Source: Jatrophihabitans sp. (GTDB lineage: Bacteria > Actinomycetota > Actinomycetes > Mycobacteriales > Jatrophihabitantaceae). Taken from it: 42,478 bases of DNA. Every line of letters starts with the position of its first letter. The first letter of the stretch is position 1. Of this stretch, positions 17,703-24,689 are shown piece after piece. The DNA lies in contig JAICKR010000006.1 in NCBI GenBank assembly GCA_025927835.1, positions 1 through 42,478 of the forward strand. Reading direction: 5' to 3'. Both the position numbers and the translations under genes were made by a program. The notes below the pieces were generated by a model that was given only the letters and a program-made list of their open reading frames with translations, searched no databases and was not told the origin of the DNA.

Positions 17703-17727
17703 TTACTTGCAGTAATTACATCATTAC
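17703..17727. promoter_or_regulatory. AT-rich double inverted repeat, operator candidate
   Basis: TTACT-TGC-AGTAA (17703-17715) is a perfect 13-bp inverted repeat. It overlaps a second one, GTAAT-N6-ATTAC (17712-17727). They lie 16-40 bp upstream of the minus-strand ATG at 17687, between it and the cis-prenyltransferase gene. The AT content stands out from about 70% GC surroundings. The site probably holds the promoter and an operator of the unknown gene. Confidence 0.55.
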
Positions 17728-17786
17728 ACGGACAGTGCGCGGATTGCGACCGAAAATGCGGATCATCGACGTCCCTGCGCGAGCGA

Positions 17787-17792
17787 TAGGTT
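17787..17792 (+). promoter_or_regulatory. -10 element of the cis-prenyltransferase gene
   Basis: TAGGTT fits TANNNT and ends 6 nt before the GTG at 17799. No Shine-Dalgarno sequence is present, so a leaderless transcript is likely. Confidence 0.45.
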
Positions 17793-17798
17793 GGCCGC

Positions 17799-18566
17799 GT
17801 GAGTCTGCGCAGCTGGGTGTACGCGATCTACGAACGCCGGCTGCGCAAGCACCTCGAGGGCCTGCCGGTGCCGCGGCACGTCGCGATCATGATCGACGGC
17901 AACCGGCGCTGGGCGCGGGCGGCCGGCTTCGACGACGTCAGCCAGGGCCATGTCGTCGGTGCGCGGCACATCACCAATCTGCTCGGGTGGTGCCGTGAGG
18001 CCGGCGTCGCGCACGTGACGATCTGGCTGCTCTCGACGGACAACCTGCGCCGCCCGGCCGAGGAACTCGAGCCGCTGCTGCGCATCATCGCCGGAGTCGC
18101 CGCGGAGCTCTCCGCACCCGGCACACCGTGGCAGGTCAAGGCCGTCGGCGCGCTCGACCTGCTGCCGCCCGAGACCGCCGAGGCGCTGCGCAAGGCCGAG
18201 CACGAGACTCGCGCCCGCGACGGGCTGCGGGTCAACGTGGCGGTCGGCTACGGCGGGCGGCGCGAGATCACCGACGCCGTCCGTTCGCTGCTCAAGGAGC
18301 ACGCCGCCGAGGGCGGCAGCCTCGAAGAGCTCGCCGACGTCATCGACGTCGACCACATTGCCGAGCACCTCTACACCAAGGGTCAGCCCGACCCCGACCT
18401 GGTGATCCGCACCTCCGGCGAGCAACGGCTCGGCGGCTTCCTGCTCTGGCAGTCCGTCCACTCCGAGTTCTACTTCTGCGACGCGCTGTGGCCCGACTTC
18501 CGCAAGATCGACTTCCTGCGGGCATTGCGCGACTACGGCACCCGGCAGCGCCGCTTCGGCGCATGA
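17799..18566 (+). CDS. uppS: Isoprenyl transferase (cis-prenyltransferase, UppS/Z-FPP synthase type)
   Basis: The 255-residue enzyme condenses isopentenyl diphosphate in cis configuration to make polyprenyl diphosphates for cell-wall carriers. Family motifs are clear: VAIMIDGNRRWAR (catalytic Asp about residue 33), LSTDNLRRP, VNVAVGYGGRREI, and DLVIRTSGEQRLGGFLLWQS with HSEFYF near the end. The overall sequence resembles M. tuberculosis Rv1086, a short-chain Z-farnesyl diphosphate synthase (from memory), so product length cannot be assumed. Its stop overlaps the start of the rhodanese gene (ATGA). Confidence 0.93.
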   Translation: MSLRSWVYAIYERRLRKHLEGLPVPRHVAIMIDGNRRWARAAGFDDVSQGHVVGARHITNLLGWCREAGVAHVTIWLLSTDNLRRPAEELEPLLRIIAGVAAELSAPGTPWQVKAVGALDLLPPETAEALRKAEHETRARDGLRVNVAVGYGGRREITDAVRSLLKEHAAEGGSLEELADVIDVDHIAEHLYTKGQPDPDLVIRTSGEQRLGGFLLWQSVHSEFYFCDALWPDFRKIDFLRALRDYGTRQRRFGA

Positions 18567-19372
18567 TCGGACCGCTCGTCTCCGGCGACTGGCTCGCCGC
18601 ACATCTCGACGAGGTGCGCGTCGTGGACGTGCGCTGGTACCTAGACGGACGATCGGGACGCGCCGCCTACCGGGCCGGGCACCTCCCCGGCGCGGTCTGG
18701 CTGGACGTCGACACCGACCTCTCCGGCTGGGCCTCGGCGGCGGCCGGCCGGCACCCGCTGCCCCGGCCCGAGCACTTCGCCGGGGCCCTCGGCCGGGTCG
18801 GCATCGCCCCGGGCACGCCTGTCGTCGCCTACGACGATCTCGGCGGCTCGGTCGCGGCCCGCCTCTGGTGGATGCTGCACGTCCTCGGCGAACCGGCCGC
18901 GGTGCTGGACGGCGGCCTGGGCGCGTGGCCGGGCGAGCTCGACACCGACCCGCCCGACGTCACGCCCGTCGAGCGGGCGCCGCGGCCGTGGCCGGCCGAC
19001 CGATTCGCCGACGCCGATGCCGTCGCAGCGACCGGCGCCGCGGTGTTCGACGCGCGCACCGCGGCCCGGTATGCCACAGGCGACCCGGCGATCGACCCGC
19101 GGGCCGGGCACATCCCGGGCGCGCTCAGCGCCCCGTGGGCCGACAACCTCGGCCCGGACGGCCGGTTCAAGGGTGCCGACGAGCTGCGCGAGATCTACCG
19201 CGACGCCGTCACCCGCGGCGCGATCGCCTACTGCGGCTCGGGCGTGACGTCCTGCCACGACCTGCTCGCGATGGAGCTGGCCGGCATCGGCGGCACCGCC
19301 CTCTACGCCGGATCGTGGTCGCAGTGGGGCGGTGACCCATCCCGTCCGGCCCGGGAGGGCGCCGTCCCGTAG
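18563..19372 (+). CDS. sseA: Thiosulfate sulfurtransferase (two-domain rhodanese)
   Basis: The 269-residue protein has two rhodanese domains. The first (about 5-125) is inactive, starting [31 protein letters not shown]. The second (about 150-265) carries the active-site loop CGSGVT with catalytic Cys near residue 224 ([15 protein letters not shown]). The CGSGVT loop points to thiosulfate or mercaptopyruvate sulfurtransferase activity. ATG 18563 overlaps the prenyltransferase stop by 4 nt, so it is translationally coupled, though no metabolic link is obvious. The gene symbol is by resemblance to SseA. Confidence 0.88.
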   Translation: MIGPLVSGDWLAAHLDEVRVVDVRWYLDGRSGRAAYRAGHLPGAVWLDVDTDLSGWASAAAGRHPLPRPEHFAGALGRVGIAPGTPVVAYDDLGGSVAARLWWMLHVLGEPAAVLDGGLGAWPGELDTDPPDVTPVERAPRPWPADRFADADAVAATGAAVFDARTAARYATGDPAIDPRAGHIPGALSAPWADNLGPDGRFKGADELREIYRDAVTRGAIAYCGSGVTSCHDLLAMELAGIGGTALYAGSWSQWGGDPSRPAREGAVP

Positions 19373-19528
19373 CGGGCGACCGGCCGGCGTGCGCGCCGCG
19401 GTGCGGCCACAAGCGTTTACCGCGCCGTCATGCGCTCCTTGGCGCGCCTTCCGAACCGCCGCCGCACGGCGACGTAGCGTCCCATTCGGCGGTCCGGCCA
19501 ACCCGGGCCACTCGGAGGTCCCGACACG

Positions 19529-19642
19529 GTGGCAACGACCAGCGAGGGGACCGGTTCGGTCCTCGGGACCGAGCCGTCACCCCACAGCGCTGCGCAGTGT
19601 CTCGCGCGAGCGCGCCGACTCTCCTGCTGGAGCGCCACGTGA
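19529..19642 (+). CDS. Possible small ORF coupled to phoH2 (PhoAT-like position)
   Basis: A GTG-started ORF of 37 codons, preceded by GGAGG 10 nt upstream, ends in a TGA that overlaps the phoH2 GTG by 4 nt (GTGA). In mycobacteria a small antitoxin-like gene, phoAT, overlaps phoH2 in just this way. The peptide (ending RRLSCWSAT) shows no similarity I can assign, and its third-position GC (about 80%) is below that of neighbouring genes. The 266-bp gap after the rhodanese gene also contains a 15-codon ORF at 19430-19477 ([15 protein letters not shown]) without a clear ribosome site. Coding status is uncertain. Confidence 0.3.
   Translation: MATTSEGTGSVLGTEPSPHSAAQCLARARRLSCWSAT
19552..19576 (+). 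other. Hairpin in the phoH2 leader
   Basis: CGGTTCGGTCC (19552-19562) and GGACCGAGCCG (19566-19576) pair over 11 positions with one G-U and a 3-nt loop. The hairpin lies inside the small ORF and ends 62 nt before the phoH2 start. It has no U tract. It could modulate read-through or translation, but no function is shown. Confidence 0.4.
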
Positions 19643-20970
19643 CCGTCGCCGCACAGACCGGCCTGCGAACCTTCGTCCTCGACACGTCCGTCCTGCTCTC
19701 CGACCCGGGGGCTCTCGGACGCTTCGCCGAGCACGAGGTCGTGTTGCCGCTGGTCGTGATCGGCGAGCTCGAGGACAAGCGACACCACCCCGAGCTCGGC
19801 TGGTTCGCCCGCCAGACACTGCGCGTGCTCGACGAGCTGCGCATCAAGCACGGGCGCCTCGACGCGCCGGTGCCGATCGGCGACCAGGGCGGCACGCTGC
19901 ACGTCGAGCTCAACCACTCCGATCTCTCGACGTTGCCGGCCGGGTTCCGCGTCGACAGCAACGATTCGCGCATCCTCGCCGTCGCGCTCAACCTCGGCGG
20001 CGAGGGTCGCAACGTCACGCTCGTCACCAAGGACATGCCGTTGCGCGTCAAGGCTGCGTCCGTCGGTCTCGACGCGGACGAGTACCGCATGCACCCGGTC
20101 GCGAACTCGACCGGCTGGACGGGCATGCGCGAGCTCACCGTCGCGGCCGAGACGGTCGATGCGCTCTACGACGGCGACGTCCTCGCGCTCGCCGACGAGC
20201 CGGACTTCGTCGACGTCGCCGACTCGCCCTGCCACACCGGGCTCGTCCTGCACTCGGTCAAGGGCTCCGCGCTTGCCCGGGTGACCCCGGACAAGCAGGT
20301 GCGGCTCGTCCGCGGCGATCGCGAGGCGTTCGGGCTGCGCGGCCGTTCCGCCGAGCAGCGCGTGGCGCTCGACCTGCTGCTCGATCCGGAGATCGGCATC
20401 GTGTCGCTCGGCGGTCGGGCCGGCACCGGCAAGTCGGCGCTCGCACTGTGCGCCGGCCTCGAGGCGGTGCTGGAGCGCCGCGCGCACAAGCGTGTGGTCG
20501 TGTTCCGCCCGCTCTACGCGGTCGGCGGCCAGGAGCTCGGCTACCTGCCCGGCAGCGAGAACGAGAAGATGGCGCCCTGGGCGCAGGCCGTGTTCGACAC
20601 GCTCGGTGCGCTCGTGTCCACGGACGTGATGGACGAGGTCATCGACCGCGGCATGCTCGAGGTGTTGCCGCTGACGCACATCCGGGGACGTTCGCTGCAC
20701 GACTCGTTCGTGATCGTCGACGAAGCGCAGTCACTCGAGCGCAACGTGCTGCTCACCGTGCTCTCCCGCATCGGCGCCGGCTCGCGGGTGGTGCTGACTC
20801 ACGACGTGGCGCAGCGCGACAACCTGCGCGTCGGACGGCACGACGGGGTGGCCGCGGTCATCGAGGCCCTGCGCGGGCACCCGCTGTTCGCGCACGTGAC
20901 GCTGACGCGATCTGAGCGTTCGCCGATAGCCGCGCTGGTCACCGAGATGTTGGAGGACCTTCCGCTCTAG
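19639..20970 (+). CDS. phoH2: PhoH2-type PIN-domain RNase/ATPase
   Basis: The 443-residue protein fuses an N-terminal PIN ribonuclease domain (about residues 1-145; [57 protein letters not shown]) to a C-terminal PhoH ATPase. The ATPase has Walker [11 protein letters not shown] and Walker [12 protein letters not shown], plus [11 protein letters not shown]. Characterised mycobacterial PhoH2 is an ATP-dependent RNase and helicase. GTG 19639 has GGAG 6 nt upstream and was preferred to in-frame GTG 19597. The start overlaps a small upstream ORF, as with mycobacterial phoAT-phoH2. Confidence 0.92.
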   Translation: MTVAAQTGLRTFVLDTSVLLSDPGALGRFAEHEVVLPLVVIGELEDKRHHPELGWFARQTLRVLDELRIKHGRLDAPVPIGDQGGTLHVELNHSDLSTLPAGFRVDSNDSRILAVALNLGGEGRNVTLVTKDMPLRVKAASVGLDADEYRMHPVANSTGWTGMRELTVAAETVDALYDGDVLALADEPDFVDVADSPCHTGLVLHSVKGSALARVTPDKQVRLVRGDREAFGLRGRSAEQRVALDLLLDPEIGIVSLGGRAGTGKSALALCAGLEAVLERRAHKRVVVFRPLYAVGGQELGYLPGSENEKMAPWAQAVFDTLGALVSTDVMDEVIDRGMLEVLPLTHIRGRSLHDSFVIVDEAQSLERNVLLTVLSRIGAGSRVVLTHDVAQRDNLRVGRHDGVAAVIEALRGHPLFAHVTLTRSERSPIAALVTEMLEDLPL

Positions 20971-20972
20971 AC

Positions 20973-20992
20973 GCGGGGCCTTCGGCCCCCGC
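20973..20992 (+). terminator. GC-rich hairpin after phoH2
   Basis: GCGGGGCC, loop TTC and GGCCCCCGC form an 8-bp stem with one bulged C, starting 2 nt after the phoH2 stop. No U tract follows. It is a plausible terminator. Downstream, 21010-21033 holds a second imperfect hairpin (CCGTGCAG, GTAT, CTGC with bulge, GCACGG) in the leader region of the peptidase gene. Confidence 0.5.
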
Positions 20993-21096
20993 AGAGTGTC
21001 CGGGTACGGCCGTGCAGGTATCTGCCAGCACGGCGGTAGTCCGTCGGCGTTCGGCCGGGCGCACGATGGTGCGAGTTCCGTCCTCATGGAGGTTTC

Positions 21097-21828
21097 ATGT
21101 CCACCCAGATCAGACGCGGCGTCGTCGTTGCCGCCGCCCTCGCCCTCGGCCTCGGGCTGTTCGCGAGCGCCCCGTCCGCCACCGCAGCCGTTCGGCACGG
21201 TGCGGCCCACAAGCTCACCCACGCGACGTCCTCCAACTGGGCGGGCTGGGACAACACGGGCGGTACGTACACCTCGGTCTCGGCCAGCTGGGTGCAGCCG
21301 ACGATCACCTGCGCCAAGCGGGAGACCAGCTACGCCTCCTTCTGGATCGGGCTCGACGGCGATGGCAGCAACTCGGTCGAGCAGACCGGCAGCGAGGGCG
21401 ACTGCCGCCACGGCACGCCGGCCTACTACAGCTGGTACGAGTTCTATCCCGCCTACCCGGTGAACTACTCGAACACGGTGCGTCCGGGCGACCACTTCAG
21501 CTCGACCGTCACGTACTCCGCCGGCAGGTACACGCTGGTGCTCAGTGACGCCACGCAGGGCTGGTCGCACACCACGACCGGCAGCGCACCGAGCGGGCTC
21601 AACGCGTCGGCCGAGGTGATCGCCGAGGCACCGTCCAGCAACCGCGGCGTTCTCCCGCTGGCGAACTTCGGCACCATGTCGTTCACCAACGCCACGGTCA
21701 ACGGCGCCGCGCTCGGCACCGTCCCGACGCCGCAGAAGATCACCATGGTGGGTCGTAACTACACCAAGGCCGCGGTGTCCAACCTGACCAGCAACACCGC
21801 ATTCTCGGTCACCTGGCAGCACGCGTAG
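21097..21828 (+). CDS. Secreted G1-family glutamic endopeptidase (eqolisin-like)
   Basis: The 243-residue protein has a Sec signal peptide (about residues 1-30, ending ATAA). A single beta-sandwich domain of peptidase family G1 follows. The catalytic Gln is in VEQTGSEGDC and the catalytic Glu in AEVIAEAPSS. Other shared features are SNWAGWDNTGGTYTSVSASWVQP, ASFWIGLDGDGSNSVEQTG and YYSWYEFYPAYP. Known family members are acid-acting fungal enzymes; bacterial ones are less studied. GGAGG precedes the ATG. It stands as a single gene between two hairpins, consistent with independent expression. Confidence 0.85.
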   Translation: MSTQIRRGVVVAAALALGLGLFASAPSATAAVRHGAAHKLTHATSSNWAGWDNTGGTYTSVSASWVQPTITCAKRETSYASFWIGLDGDGSNSVEQTGSEGDCRHGTPAYYSWYEFYPAYPVNYSNTVRPGDHFSSTVTYSAGRYTLVLSDATQGWSHTTTGSAPSGLNASAEVIAEAPSSNRGVLPLANFGTMSFTNATVNGAALGTVPTPQKITMVGRNYTKAAVSNLTSNTAFSVTWQHA

Positions 21829-21833
21829 GGGGA

Positions 21834-21872
21834 ACCGACCGGTGCCGCTCGGCGCGAGCGGCATCGGTCGGT
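21834..21872 (+). terminator. Strong hairpin terminator after the G1 peptidase gene
   Basis: Two 17-nt arms (21834-21850 and 21856-21872) pair perfectly except for one G-U, with a 5-nt loop GGCGC. It begins 5 nt after the stop codon. A U-rich run is absent. Confidence 0.75.
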
Positions 21873-21885
21873 GGCCGTTGAGGCC

Positions 21886-21914
21886 TTGACGCCGTTCGAA
21901 TTCTGTTCGAATAT
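21886..21914 (+). promoter_or_regulatory. dinB promoter with tandem GTTCGAAT repeats
   Basis: TTGACG (21886-21891), a 17-bp spacer and GAATAT (21909-21914) form a good promoter whose start point would coincide with the GTG at 21921. Inside it GTTCGAAT occurs twice (21894-21901 and 21905-21912), 11 bp apart. The parts resemble actinobacterial LexA half-sites (CGAAC/GTTCG), but the inverted spacing is 1 bp short of the usual SOS box. Confidence 0.6.
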
Positions 21915-21920
21915 CGGCGA

Positions 21921-23099
21921 GTGATCCTGCACGCTGATCTCGACTCGTTCTACGCATCGGTCGAGCAGCGGGATGCGCCGCGGCTGCGCGGGCGTCCGGT
22001 GATCGTGGGCGCCGGCGTGGTGCTCGCCGCCAGCTACGAGGCCAAGGCCTACGGCGTACGCACGGCGATGGGCGGGCGGCAGGCCCGCGAGCTGTGCCCG
22101 CAGGCCATCGTCGTGCCGCCGCGCTTCGAGGCCTACGTCGAGGCGAGCAAGGCGGTGTTCGCGATCTTCGACGACACCACGCCGCTGGTCGAGGGCATCT
22201 CGATCGACGAAGCCTTCCTCGACGTCGGCGGCCTCGGGCAGGTGTCGGGCTCGCCCGTCGAGATCGCGGTGCGGCTGCGCCTCCGCGTGCGTGACGAGGT
22301 CGGGCTCGCCATCAGCGTCGGCATCGCCCGCACCAAGTTCCTCGCCAAGGTCGCCAGCCAGGTGTCCAAGCCCGACGGACTGCGCTACGTCCCGCCCGAG
22401 GCCGAACTCGAGTTCCTGCACCCGCTGCCGGTGCAACGGCTCTGGGGCGTCGGCAAGGTCACCACGGCAAAGCTGCACGACCGGGGCATCTTCACCGTCG
22501 GCGAGATGGCCGGGCTCGCGCCGCGCTCGCTGGTGGCGATGCTCGGCCCGGCGTCCGCGCACCACCTGTACGCGCTCGCGCACAACAGGGACCCGCGGCC
22601 GGTCACCGTCGGCCGGCGCCGCCGCTCCATCGGCGGCCAGCGCGCGCTCGGCACCCGCCGCCGGCTCTCGCCGGCCGAGATCGACGCCACGCTCGTCGGC
22701 CTCGTCGACCGGGTCTGCCGGCGCATGCGCAAGGCCCGCCGCGTCTGCCGCACGGTGATCCTGCGCCTGCGATTCGAGGACTTCAGCCGCTGCACCCGCT
22801 CGCATTCACTCCTGCGCGCCACCTGGGAGACCGCCGCCGTCCTCGGCACGGCGCGCGAGCTGCTCCAGTCGGTGGCGCCGCAGATCCGCGACGGAGGGCT
22901 CACGTTGATCGGTATCTCGCTGACGAACCTCGACGACGCCGACGCGCTGCAACTCGAGCTGCCCTACGCGGCGAAGAGCCTGGGCGGGCTCGACCCGGCG
23001 CTGGACGGCATCCGGGAGAAGTTCGGCAGCGAGGCCGTGCAGCGCGCGGTGCTGCTCGGCCGCGACCCCGGCTGGTCGCCGCCGATGTTGCCCGACTGA
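21921..23099 (+). CDS. dinB: DNA polymerase IV (Y family)
   Basis: The 392-residue translesion polymerase shows the Y-family catalytic motifs HADLDSFYASVEQ at the N-terminus and SIDEAFLDV near residue 94. These supply the metal-binding Asp and Glu. The thumb helix-hairpin-helix region (LWGVGKVTTAKLHDRGI) and the little-finger domain (about 240-350) follow. The C-terminus lacks a clear beta-clamp motif that I can be sure of. GTG 21921 gives a leaderless start from the promoter just upstream. The gene has a strong terminator before it and a VOC gene 40 bp after it. Confidence 0.93.
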   Translation: MILHADLDSFYASVEQRDAPRLRGRPVIVGAGVVLAASYEAKAYGVRTAMGGRQARELCPQAIVVPPRFEAYVEASKAVFAIFDDTTPLVEGISIDEAFLDVGGLGQVSGSPVEIAVRLRLRVRDEVGLAISVGIARTKFLAKVASQVSKPDGLRYVPPEAELEFLHPLPVQRLWGVGKVTTAKLHDRGIFTVGEMAGLAPRSLVAMLGPASAHHLYALAHNRDPRPVTVGRRRRSIGGQRALGTRRRLSPAEIDATLVGLVDRVCRRMRKARRVCRTVILRLRFEDFSRCTRSHSLLRATWETAAVLGTARELLQSVAPQIRDGGLTLIGISLTNLDDADALQLELPYAAKSLGGLDPALDGIREKFGSEAVQRAVLLGRDPGWSPPMLPD

Positions 23100-23126
23100 C
23101 GCGGCGGCGAGGTCGGATCAGCCCGC

Positions 23127-23132
23127 TAGGTT
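23127..23132 (+). promoter_or_regulatory. -10 element of the VOC gene at 23140
   Basis: TAGGTT fits TANNNT and ends 7 nt before the ATG at 23140, which has no Shine-Dalgarno sequence. The same TAGGTT hexamer serves the cis-prenyltransferase gene. Confidence 0.4.
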
Positions 23133-23139
23133 TCGGTCC

Positions 23140-23559
23140 ATGGCGAGCTCATTGCGAAACATCACCGTCGACTGCACCGACGGCCTCACGCTGGCCCGCT
23201 TCTGGGCCGAGGCCCTGGGCTGGAACGTCTACCACGACGACGATCCGGAGATCCTGGTCGCGCCGGAGTTCCCGCCGCACCGCGAGGGGCCGACGATGCT
23301 GTTCATCCCGGTGCCCGAATCACGCACCGTGAAGAACCGCCTGCACATCGATCTGCAGCCCACCGACCGCACCCGTGACGACGAGGTCGAGCGGCTGGTC
23401 GCACTCGGCGCGACGCTGGTCGAGGACCACCGCGACGAGAAGGGGTTGGGCTGGGTCTGGCTCGCCGATCCCGAGGGCAACGACTTCTGCGTCGAGCGCG
23501 GCGCAGCCGAGCGGGCGGCGACCGCGAAGCCGCGCACGTTCCGGCTCAGCGAGGAATAG
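23140..23559 (+). CDS. VOC-family (glyoxalase-like) protein
   Basis: The 139-residue protein has the vicinal oxygen chelate layout: LRNITVDCTDGLTLARFWAEALGW in the first module and KNRLHIDLQPTDRTRDDEVERLVALGATLVE in the second, closing with WLADPEGNDFCVERG. It belongs to the glyoxalase-like PF18029 type common in actinobacteria, with no assigned substrate. It has its own -10 element and probably a leaderless start. It converges on the cyclic-nucleotide-binding gene with a 5-bp gap. It is not closely similar to the VOC proteins at 5575 or 33818. Confidence 0.83.
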   Translation: MASSLRNITVDCTDGLTLARFWAEALGWNVYHDDDPEILVAPEFPPHREGPTMLFIPVPESRTVKNRLHIDLQPTDRTRDDEVERLVALGATLVEDHRDEKGLGWVWLADPEGNDFCVERGAAERAATAKPRTFRLSEE

Positions 23560-23564
23560 CCGGC

Positions 23565-23987
23565 TCAGGCCGCCGCCGGCGCGATCGAGCGCACCTTCGA
23601 GGCGAGCCCGTCGATCACGGCCTTGGCGATCGAGGGGCTGCGCTCGAGCAGGCCCCCGAACTCGACCGGCCCGACGACGGCCAGCGTCATCGGCGTCTCG
23701 GCCACGACGCTGTGCTTGTTCGGGCCGTCCTCGTACATGCCGACGGCACCGAAGTGGTCGCCGGCGAGCAGCGCCGAGGTGACCCGTTCGCCGGTGCGGA
23801 TCGTGGCCGCGCCGGCCAGCACGATGACGAACTGGCGGTGCAGGGTGCCTTCCCGCGCCAGCACCGCGCCGGCAGGCACGCGCAGCAGGGTGCTCGCCTG
23901 CGAGATCGCCTGCCGCTCGCGGCGGGCGAGGTTGCCGTACCGGGCGGTGCGGCCGAGCGCATCCGCCACGCTGTCGCGGTTTCTCAT
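23565..23987 (-). CDS. Cyclic nucleotide-binding (Crp-like sensor) domain protein
   Basis: The 140-residue protein is a single cNMP-binding beta-roll: REGTLHRQFVIVLAGAATIRTGERVTSALLAGDHFGAVGMYEDGPNKHSVVAETPMTLAVV is spread over about residues 45-110, with the phosphate-binding turn weakly conserved. A final helix follows, and there is no DNA-binding domain. It may be a stand-alone sensor or regulatory subunit. ATG 23987 was chosen because the longer start at 24044 would overlap the promoter and start of the divergent gene. In-frame GTG starts between them cannot be excluded. Ligand binding is not certain. Confidence 0.75.
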   Translation of the reverse strand: MRNRDSVADALGRTARYGNLARRERQAISQASTLLRVPAGAVLAREGTLHRQFVIVLAGAATIRTGERVTSALLAGDHFGAVGMYEDGPNKHSVVAETPMTLAVVGPVEFGGLLERSPSIAKAVIDGLASKVRSIAPAAA

Positions 23988-24028
23988 GCCCGTCAGGAGC
24001 CCGTCCGGCGGCACCTGATACACCCTGT

Positions 24029-24034
24029 TAGCGT
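24029..24034 (+). promoter_or_regulatory. -10 element of the SnoaL-like gene
   Basis: TAGCGT fits TANNNT and ends 8 nt before the ATG at 24043, with no ribosome site between. A leaderless transcript is inferred. Confidence 0.4.
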
Positions 24035-24042
24035 CCGAGCCC

Positions 24043-24531
24043 ATGACGGAACTGGCGGAGGCGTTCGAGCACTACCAAGCAACGGTGCGGCGCGCGGTCG
24101 CCGAACAGGACTGGACGTTGTTCGCCGGACTGTTCACCGAGGACGCGACCTACAACGAGCACGCCTACGGACGCTTCAGCGGGCGTCCCGCCATCACCGA
24201 ATGGGCGGTGCGCACCATGAGCACGTTCCCGGGCAACGCCATGGTCGGGTTCCCGATCAGCTGGTCGGTGCTGGACGAGGAGCGCGGCTGGATCGTCTGC
24301 GAGGTGCAGAACGTGATGGCCGACGCCGGCGACGGGCAGGTGCACCAGTCGCCGAACATGACGATCCTGCACCACGCGGGCGGCGGTCAGTTCTCGTCCG
24401 AGGAGGACGTCTACAACCCGGTGCGCTTCATGGAGATGGTCGCCGGCTGGGCCGCGATCGCCGAGCAGAACGGCGTGCTGCCCGACGACGCGCGACCCTG
24501 GGTCGCGAAGTACGGCAGCCGGGCCGGCTGA
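24043..24531 (+). CDS. SnoaL-like / NTF2-fold protein
   Basis: The 162-residue protein has the cone-shaped NTF2-like fold. An N-terminal helix (ELAEAFEHYQATVRRAVAEQDW) is followed by LFAGLFTEDATYNEHAYGRFSGRPAITEWAV, in which Asp and His line the pocket in related enzymes. Curved strands with ISWSVLDEERGWIVCEVQNVM complete it. Family members include cyclases, dehydratases and isomerases as well as non-enzymes, so no reaction is assigned. It diverges from the cNMP-domain gene and has its own -10 element. Confidence 0.8.
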   Translation: MTELAEAFEHYQATVRRAVAEQDWTLFAGLFTEDATYNEHAYGRFSGRPAITEWAVRTMSTFPGNAMVGFPISWSVLDEERGWIVCEVQNVMADAGDGQVHQSPNMTILHHAGGGQFSSEEDVYNPVRFMEMVAGWAAIAEQNGVLPDDARPWVAKYGSRAG

Positions 24532-24542
24532 CCCGACCCGGT

Positions 24543-24653
24543 GTTTCCGTCGCATTTCGGTCTGCGCACACACTGATGCTGCGCGTCGACGAGCGACGTT
24601 GACGCGCGCGACACGTGGCAGGTCGCCCCGCGGAAACGTGGCGTCCCTAGCTT
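24543..24653 (+). promoter_or_regulatory. Promoter region of the nitrite operon with GlnR-like half-sites
   Basis: TAGCTT (24648-24653) is a likely -10, giving a leader of about 30 nt with GGGAG before the FNT start. Two pairs of half-sites resemble the GlnR consensus (GTNAC-N6-GAAAC): GTTTC-N6-ATTTC at 24543-24558, which on the minus strand reads GAAAT-N6-GAAAC, and GTCGC-N6-GAAAC at 24622-24637. GlnR controls nitrite assimilation in other actinobacteria. Each site is incomplete, so this is a hypothesis. Confidence 0.4.
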
Positions 24654-24689
24654 CGGCTACTCCACAGCCGATCGACGGGAGCCCGCGCA

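Noticed and set aside
21896-21910. Canonical SOS (LexA) box upstream of dinB
   Set aside because: The spacing between CGAA and TTCG is 5 rather than 6 bp, so it does not meet the actinobacterial consensus; kept only as a variant hypothesis.
21894-21912. tRNA T-arm (GTTCGAATTC resembles a T-loop)
   Set aside because: No acceptor, D or anticodon arms fit around it; the sequence lies in the dinB promoter. No other tRNA or rRNA gene was seen.
24543-24637. Complete GlnR operator upstream of the FNT gene
   Set aside because: Only two half-sites of each expected set match, with substitutions, so it is listed as a candidate rather than called.
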